A stretch of DNA of 64,000 nt from Suillus spraguei. Taxonomy: Eukaryota; Basidiomycota; Agaricomycetes; Boletales; Suillaceae. Under the pieces are notes generated by a model that saw only the letters and a program-made list of their open reading frames with translations, was not told where the DNA came from and ran no database searches. The position numbers were made by a program, and so were the translations under genes. Location of the stretch: NCBI GenBank assembly GCA_016800925.1, contig JABCPU010000364.1, positions 1 through 64,000 on the forward strand. Direction: 5' to 3'. Positions 57,403 through 64,000 of the stretch are shown one piece after another (position 1 is the stretch's first letter; every line of letters begins with the position of its first letter).

Positions 57403-58839
57403 ATGGATTGGCAGTCTAGCCCATATTCTCGTTCTCCTACTGTCAGTGGCTTCCTGGAGGCACTTGCTTTATTTCCATGCCCAGAAAATATTGCTACTAC
57501 TGCTGAATCCAACAAGCATTGGAAATCAGCGCTGATCTCACTGTTGGCACATGATTTGCATACAGACGGTAACCACTTCCCATTGGACGGCAAAGGCGGT
57601 TTTCATCCTCTAACTGTTGAACACTACCACACCGGAACCTCAAAGTATGGGAAAAGTACTCAAACCACCAAGTATCAGAACTGGCAGGCTCATTCTGAAC
57701 ACATAGAACTGATTTTGCGCAATATCTTGGATCTGGTGAGCTCTTTCTGCTGTTTCTATCCTGGCTACTCGCTGATACACTCAGTGTACGCTATTGGATA
57801 GGTTAACAGGTGGTTCAACAGTCTTTTTACACCATCCTGGCGCGGTACCTCCCAAATCCTCAATCACTCCTCAAATGCTTAACGCCCATGTCTATGCCAA
57901 CCCGAAAGTTCTTGCAGAGCACCCAGAGCTTCATGCGGTGATTGCACAGATCTCCCAGTTGTTTACCTCCCACTATGCGACTCCATTGGCTGAATCGTTC
58001 GCCACTAGTTGCTATCGTGCTGGGTGGTCAAGTTCCTCTACTCAGCAAGCATATCCGCAAGCAAACAGGATGGACGACTCAAAGTTACTGCTTGTTCCGC
58101 CTCCCATCACTCCAGGTTCATCGCATTTTGTAATCCCTGGACGTCCAATGGATACTCTTCATCGATTACTTTCCTCCAACACTCAGCTCTTATCATATCT
58201 CCCCAAATCAGACGCCGGTCGCATTACGTGGGCACCTGCTCAAGTGCCCGTGATACAGCGTGGAACTAGCAAGGCTGCATCGGCATCGGCATCAGCTAAA
58301 AAACCTGATAGCCGATGTCAGCTGAAGGGTGACAAACTTGTGCAATTTACTGCCGTGCACAAAAACACTGAGGATACCCGTATGGTAAGGGTGTGAATTT
58401 TTTTAACCAATGAAATCTAATTACAAATCAACAGGGTGGACCGAGCCTCACCAGATCTGGCGATTATTATTTTGATTGTGACGCTGAGCCCTCTCATGAT
58501 GCTGAGCCCTCAACGCCAGTTGCTGAAAGAACCGTGAAAACACCCGCGACTGAACTGGTGGTTCGAACAATGTCAATGGGGCGTGCCTATCTTCCCTCAT
58601 CGTCGGGCTCGCCCTTTGATTCTGGAGTTCAGCCTCTTGTCTCTTTTGGCGCTGAGACGGAGGATGTTCTGGAAGACCTTGGTTACCCAGACACATTTCA
58701 CCGGGTCTGTGTCCAAACACAGAAAGACTTTCTGCCGAAACGCTGGGTTGCTAAGCTTCAGGATGAGCCTTACCGGGTGCCGAAGGATCATGCTGAAATG
58801 ATCGGAGAAGCAATGTTGACAGACGCTAAGTGTAATTAG
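57403..58839 (+). CDS. Second gene of the KDZ element, unknown
   Basis: Exon 1 from ATG 57403 (MDWQSSPYSRSPTVSGFLEA) to about 57734, with ESNKHWKSALISLLAHDLHT and QNWQAHSEHIELILRNILDL. After an intron the frame PQMLNAHVYANPKVLAEHPE, SHFVIPGRPMDTLHRLLSSN continues to about 58384, then a short intron and GGPSLTRSGDYYFDCDAE to the stop at 58839. The first intron join was not resolved to the base. No domain recognised. It lies downstream of the transposase, same strand, and is probably a passenger or accessory gene of the element. Confidence 0.5.
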
Positions 58840-58952
58840 TTTGAATCCTCCGAGGGACATGCTGTTAACTCGACCCATCGACTTTGTGTAAATATAACAC
58901 AATATATACACTGCTAGTGTCCCGTCTTGCGAAAATTGTCATCCTGAGCATC

Positions 58953-59329
58953 ATGCCCATAGCACCTCGGCCTCACAATGTTCGTCAACTTTTGTCAAAG
59001 ACTCGACGTCCTTATGTGAAGATTTCAAAGGAGCTTCATCAGCAATTGGTTGAATGCCGGCGAGCTAAGCGACTCGATGAAGATCAAGAAGTTCAAGCAG
59101 TTCTCAACTACCTCGAGATGAAGGCAACAGAACTCGCTTTGAAATTTAAGCAACCCCATCGTCGTTACCTCGAACGGTTTTCGCTAGGCTCTGTACCTCA
59201 CCGCCGCAAACAAAACAAGACCAGTGCCTGGCATGCATTTCTGCATTTCAAAGGTGCCGGTAAGTACTTACTAACATTTTGTGTTCACTTCGCTAACATT
59301 GTTTTCAGATAACGGACAGTCTAATATAG
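58953..59329 (+). pseudogene. Third gene of the KDZ element, cut by LTR
   Basis: ATG 58953, MPIAPRPHNVRQLLSKTRRP, ISKELHQQLVECRRAKRL, RRYLERFSLGSVPHRRKQNK, TSAWHAFLHFKGA, intron 59261-59308 (GTAAGT...TTTCAG), then DNGQSNI up to the LTR at 59331. Basic and helical; no known domain. The remainder must lie beyond family A copy 2, outside the window. Confidence 0.55.
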
Positions 59330-59330
59330 T

Positions 59331-59801
59331 TGTTACAATCGTACGTGCCCCTATTCATTTTCTTACTTTACCGTATATATTACATAATGTGACTCTGACT
59401 CATATGCTCAACGCATCTGTACTATAACTGCCTTCCTTCTTTGGATACGCACTTACGTTCCCACACTTCTCTTGGTCTGTGCGCACATATTGGCCTATTT
59501 AAGCACAGTGTACTTGTAGTAGATTCCCTACTTTAATCTTACTGGGTTTTACCTGGAATCTCCTTCGCTTAGGTCTCCAACCTAAGTCGTCTTGAATCGT
59601 CTCTAAGTCTAAGCACTCCTTAGCCTTAGTCTCTATTCTCGCAGATACCTCTTGGACTTATCCTTGAGGCTGAACCTTGATCGTACTCAGAACGCGTTCT
59701 GTGTACTTTCACCTTGTCCTCTTCTGGACATTGTAAAGAACTCCCAGCAGACCGCCTGTGTCTTTTCACTGTCGCTGGTGACGACACCCCAGTTCGTAAC
59801 A
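59331..59801 (+). repeat. 5' LTR of family A copy 2
   Basis: 471 bp. TATTTAAG at 59496-59503; ACTTTAATCTT at 59530-59540, 34 bases after the start of the TATA-like box, is the predicted RNA start. Confidence 0.95.
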
Positions 59802-59813
59802 AAAGATTAAAGT
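59802..59813 (+). promoter_or_regulatory. Self-complementary primer-binding site, copy 2
   Basis: AAAGATTAAAGT directly after the LTR. Positions 59803-59813 are the exact reverse complement of LTR positions 59530-59540 (11 bases); the next base on either side does not pair. Confidence 0.85.
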
Positions 59814-59999
59814 CTATTTTGATCGTCGACTATCCAGTCTTCGACCCTGAACCCTGATCGCTTCGATCAGCAGACTAGCGTACGCGTACGCTGAGCAGAT
59901 TGTCAGAAGAAGCCCTCTGACAGAAGAAAGCCCTAACGGACAGCAAGACAGCGCGTGTAGGCACCGAGAAAGTATAACTCATCAGAAGAAACATCAACC

Positions 60000-60837
60000 A
60001 TGTCGTCGACCAAAGAATTCGAATACAAGATCGGTCAACCGATTGGATTTGATGGAGATCGCGATAACTCTCGCGAGTTTATCCAGTCGTGCAATTTGCA
60101 CTTTGACATCAATGAAAAGCTTTACACCACCGACAAGCAGAAGATCATCTACATAACATCTTTCATGACCGAGAAGAATGCCAAATCATGGAAGGAACAA
60201 TTCCTTGAACACGCCCAATCTACCGACACTTCGGGACAAAAAGTTGGTTATGGGACGATGGTGGATTTTATGAAGAGCTTCAACGAAGCATTCCAACCAG
60301 TGGATACCAGAATGACCGCGCTTACACGCCTCAGAGATCTCAAACAAGGAACTGGAGATCTCCACACCTACGTCGCCGACTTTGAGGCACTTGCAGCCAA
60401 GGCTCAGGTTACTGACAACGCGACGAAGATCCAGTTCTTCCAAGACGGTCTTAATTGGGGTATCCTCACAAAGCTTTTCAATACGGGAGATATCTCCGAA
60501 GTATTCAGAGATGTTGTGTTGCAATGCGTTGCTATTGACAACGCCCATCATCGGCTTAACGCCATGAGGACGCGTCATGTCCCACAACAGAAGAAGAAGA
60601 ATTATGGGAATGCACGGTATATTCCGAACCGTGATTCCAACGCAATGGTCGTAGATCGAATCTCCGATATGGAGAGATCCGAATGCATGAAAAAAGGCAA
60701 TGCTTCGGATGCAGAAAGACAGGACACCGCATCCATAATTGTCCTGACCGAAAGAAGAAGACCCCACTCGACAAACCGAAGTCAAAGGAGAAGAAGAAGA
60801 TGAAGAAACCGTGAGACGGATTGTTGAGGATTTTTGA
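60000..60837 (+). pseudogene. Family A copy 2 gag
   Basis: ATG 60000 (MSSTKEFEYKIGQPIGFDGD). Same architecture as copy 1: gag core to CVAIDNAHHRLNAMR, basic linker QQKKKNYGNARYIPNRD, zinc knuckle CFGCRKTGHRIHNC at 60701-60742 reached only through a one-base deletion just before it (about 60697), so the actual frame misses it. A further length change lies around 60775-60800. The junction GAT-TTT-TGA (60829-60837) matches copy 1, with the protease frame open at -1. Confidence 0.9.
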
Positions 60838-63800
60838 CTTGGAGAAACAAAGACTCGACGTATGTTTCTCCCAATGTAATACTAAGACTTGTACGCGCTG
60901 TAGGTGAAAGAAAAGAACTACGTGTCCCTATCACCCTCCACTCGCGTACTCGCTTAAAATCCGTCGACACCACCGCTGTTATCGATTCAGGAGCAGCAGG
61001 AACATTTATCTCAGAAGAATTTGTGAAACTCCATCAGATCACACGACGAAAACTCAAGGAACCATTCCGAGTTACAACGGCAGATGGAACCTCATAAAAG
61101 GAGGACCAATCACGCATTACTGCCTCCTAGTGGTCAAAATTGACGATCGAACCATGTACGGAAAGTTCAATATCACCAAACTAGGAAGGAGAGACCAAAT
61201 CCTCCTTGGAATTCCTTGGTTACGAGCAATGAACCCAATTATAGATTGGGCTGCTGAAACACTTGTCCTTTCACGGACAGAGAAATCAGATGAGATCGAA
61301 ATCGATATTGACGAAGATCGAAAAAAGAATGGATTGCCCCGACTTTTCAACCACCATACCAAATGGCAACATTCTCGACTCCCGAAACCCAGCATCGCAT
61401 CCCTATCGAGATCCCTGAAAACTCAGAACTAGAAGTACGGATGCCACATACTACAGAATCAACTCCACGTGTACAACTGCCGCGAGCAGTATCGCCGATC
61501 TCTCGCGCGGAGAAGCGCAAGAATGAATCTGAACCCGAGCATCGGACCGGACAAGAACCTATTGAGCAACGGCCAATAGAAGAACAGAAGCAAGGAAAAA
61601 GGAAACCGGAAGAAGAACTCCCAGGACGAAGCACCAATGTACCGAAACTATCCAAGTTCTTCGTTCCCCCGAAAACTCTTTCAGCTTCAATAGAAGTGAT
61701 CCCTGATGAAGAAGAACCCGTGCCCTCGTTGATCCCAACCGAGGATGATGACCAATTCGATACCATGAATGATGTCTGGCATGCACCAGAAGTACGCGAA
61801 ATTTCCTCGTATGAACTAGGAGATGGAGAATTTCTTGTGGAATACGACACTGATGGGATTAGCATGAGGATTATAGAAGAAGTATCTATGGATACACCCT
61901 TGACACGAGATGGAACTTCTCGACTTGAGCAATCCTCTTCATACTCTACAGCTCCCCTTCCTACTCCAAAACACAGTAACAAAGCTCAGGAATTCGCTAC
62001 GGACGAGAAGGAAAAGAAAAAGAAATCCTTCGAAGAATTGGTCCCGGATTACTTGCATAACTTCGCAGACGTCTTTGCCAAAGACGGATTAAATAAACTA
62101 CCTCCCGAACGCCCTGGTATCGATCATCGGATCGACACCAAACCCGGTTTCATTCCCCGTACGTCTAAGGTCTACCCGCTATCGGAAAAAGAACGCGCTG
62201 CTGTCAAAACGTTTATCGATGAAAATGTTGCGAAAGGCTTCATTTCAGAATCGAAATCACCTCAAGCTAGTGGTTTCTTCTTTGTAGGAAAAAAGAGTGG
62301 AGAACTGCGTCCTTGTCAAGATTATCGCTACATCAATGACTGGACAGTTAAGAACGCATACCCGCTTCCGCTCCCTATTTCCCTTGTCGCACGCCTTCAC
62401 AACGCACAGTTCTTTACGAAAATGGATATTCGGTCCGGTTACAACAACATTCGCATCCATCCTGATGATCGGTGGAAAGCTGCATTTACCACGGAATTTG
62501 GCCTCTTTGAACCGAACGTCATGTTCTTTGGCCTCTGCAATTCCCCAGCAACTTTTCAAGCATACATGAATCGCACCTTTCAACAAGAAATCAATGAAGG
62601 ATGGATGGTTATCTATATGGACGATATCCTGATTTTCTCTACAACAATGGCAGAACACCGCGAACGGACCAGACGAGTGTTGATGAAAATACGAAAAGAA
62701 CATCTGTTCTTGAAACCGGAGAAATGTACCTTTGATGCAGAAGAAGTGGAATACCTCGGAATGATAATTCGTCCCGGACAAGTTGCTATGGACACTGCCA
62801 AGACCAAGGGAATCTCAGAATGGCCAACCCCGAAATCTGTCAAGGATGTTCGGTCATTCCTCGGTTTTTGCAACTTCTACCGCACGTTCATTTCCCACTA
62901 TTCTGACATCGCTAGACCCCTTATCGATTTGACAAAGAAAGATAAGGCCTTTGAATGGTCAACCGAATGTATGGACACCTTCGAAGAATTGAAACGACGC
63001 TTCACTTCTCAACCGGTACTTCGTAACCCTGATCCTGCCGACAATTTGCCATTGCTACCGACGCTTCGCTCGTAGCAACTGGCGGAGTTCTCTTGCAGAC
63101 TGATGAGAATGGTGTTTACCACCCTTGCGCATACCTCTCACAGTCTTTGAACCCCGCAGAACGCAATTACCAGATCTTTGATCGAGAACTCCTTGCCGTA
63201 ATCCGGGCATTGAACGAATGGCGTCATTATCTCGAAGGAAACTCACACCCTGTCTTGGTATTCACCGACCACAAGAACCTTCTGTACTTTAGAAGTGCAC
63301 AGAAGCTTACCCGTCGCCAAGCACGTTGGCAATTGATTTTGTCTATTTACGACATCGAACTGCATCACGTTGCAGGTGCTAAATTAGCAGTACCTGATGC
63401 ACTATCTCGCCGGCCTGATTATGACTCTGGCAAAGACGATAACGAAGATCAAACCCTCCTCCCTGATGCTCTATTCGTTCGTCTTATCGACACTGACCTA
63501 AAGGATGTACTGTCATCCTCTGACCCCCTCGACGACCCTGTCTTTAAGACAGCGTCTGATGCCCTTGATGGAGTGTGCCTTCCTCCTATGAAATCGGCGC
63601 TCTCCGATTGGAAGATTGAGGAGAACGTCCTCTATTTTAAGAATCGCGCCTATATTCCGCCGATCCATCGCTCTGACATCCTGAAACGGTATCATGATCA
63701 TCCCACCGCGGGTCATCCCGGTAGATTCAAAACTGAAGAACTAGTAAAACGGGAAGCTTGGTGGCCTGCAATGGGTTCTTATATTCGAAAATACGTTGAG

Positions 63801-64000
63801 GGTTGTGCCCTTTGTCAGCAAATGAAAGCGGATACACATCCTGTTAGGCCTCCGCTCATGCCTATTCCCTCCTCGGCTGTTCGCCCGTTCTCTCAGGTCT
63901 CTGTCGACCTTATCACTGACCTCCCTGCCTCTGGAGGCTTTGACAGTATCATGGTCGTGGTAGACCATGGCCTTACGAAGGGGGTAATTATTATCCCTTG
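60834..64000 (+). pseudogene. Family A copy 2 pol, partial
   Basis: Protease frame opens without an ATG (LTWRNKDSTYVSPNV) and carries DSGAAGTFIS; a deletion at about 61092 breaks it. After a linker the frame 61363-63075 is open for 570 codons: [19 protein letters not shown], the reverse transcriptase with [27 protein letters not shown] and YMDD at 62614-62625, then FLGFCNFYRTFISHYSDIAR. A one-base deletion at about 63041 shifts into RNase H ([31 protein letters not shown]), followed by the HHCC zinc region (HDHPTAGHPG...CALCQQMK) and the first catalytic Asp of integrase (VDLITDLP). Chromodomain and third ORF are beyond the window. Confidence 0.9.

Larger units (their letters stand above)
53043..59330 (+). 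mobile_element. KDZ-type DNA transposon carrying three genes
   Basis: Starts where the hAT frame ends (about 53043) and runs into family A copy 2 at 59331. It holds a KDZ transposase (53201-56989) and two further plus-strand genes (57403-58839 and 58953-59329). The right end and the terminal repeats are not visible, so the left boundary is inferred from the hAT junction only. Confidence 0.6.
59331..64000 (+). mobile_element. Ty3/gypsy chromovirus, family A copy 2 (runs off window)
   Basis: 5' LTR, primer site, gag, protease, reverse transcriptase, RNase H and the first part of integrase, in plus orientation, cut by the window end. The five bases before the LTR are ATAGT; the second copy of the target duplication is not in view. 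It has fewer lesions than copy 1 but at least four frameshifts. Confidence 0.95.

Noticed and set aside
60690..60700. Programmed frameshift on the A-run before the gag zinc knuckle
   Set aside because: Copy 1 is in frame at this place and breaks at a different base, so the shift is more simply a deletion in copy 2.

Overview
This window looks like nuclear DNA of a basidiomycete fungus, most likely a mushroom-forming Agaricomycete. The evidence is the gene structure (many exons, GT-AG introns of only about 48-65 bases), the gene families (CAP10/GT90 glycosyltransferases, a C2-TPR-CHAT protein, a prenylated ubiquitin-fold protein, a small secreted cysteine-rich protein) and the transposon types (chromodomain Ty3/gypsy, Ty1/copia, Tad-like LINE, hAT, CACTA-like and KDZ). 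About three quarters of the window is transposon sequence. Assignments rest on motif reading only; no database search was run.

Layout. 1-2359: a 0.75 kb heptanucleotide minisatellite, perfect hairpins and two direct copies of a dispersed repeat. 2360-9951: a complete but mutated gypsy element on the minus strand (LTRs, 5-bp target duplication), inserted inside an exon of an unrecognised minus-strand gene whose remainder lies at 9957-12169. 12385-14713: a copia relic cut by two solo LTRs of the gypsy family. 15396-22128: a complete CACTA-like element with TIRs, a transposase gene and a second gene. 22700-40000: the gene island, with a secreted cysteine-rich protein, a UBL3-like protein, two nearly identical GT90 genes and, between them, a C2-TPR-CHAT gene carrying a cluster of frameshifts. 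40720-41220: four tandem tRNA-like units. 41482-53042: a nest of hAT copies, a copia relic, a truncated gypsy copy split by two other solo LTRs, and a 5'-truncated LINE. 53043-59330: a KDZ element with three genes, its transposase interrupted by a solo LTR. 59331-64000: a second long gypsy copy running off the window.

How it fits together. One gypsy family (called family A here) accounts for seven LTRs in the window. Its primer-binding site is not complementary to a tRNA as far as can be seen; it is an 11-base perfect complement of a stretch in its own LTR lying just where transcription should begin, which is the arrangement used by self-priming Tf1/sushi elements. Family A also carries a third open reading frame after the chromodomain, coding for a double zinc-knuckle protein. 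These two features, together with a -1 gag/pol overlap, are the strongest candidates here for something not described for this lineage. Most transposon genes are broken, several by C-to-T or G-to-A changes, while the two GT90 genes, the UBL gene and the secreted protein gene are intact.
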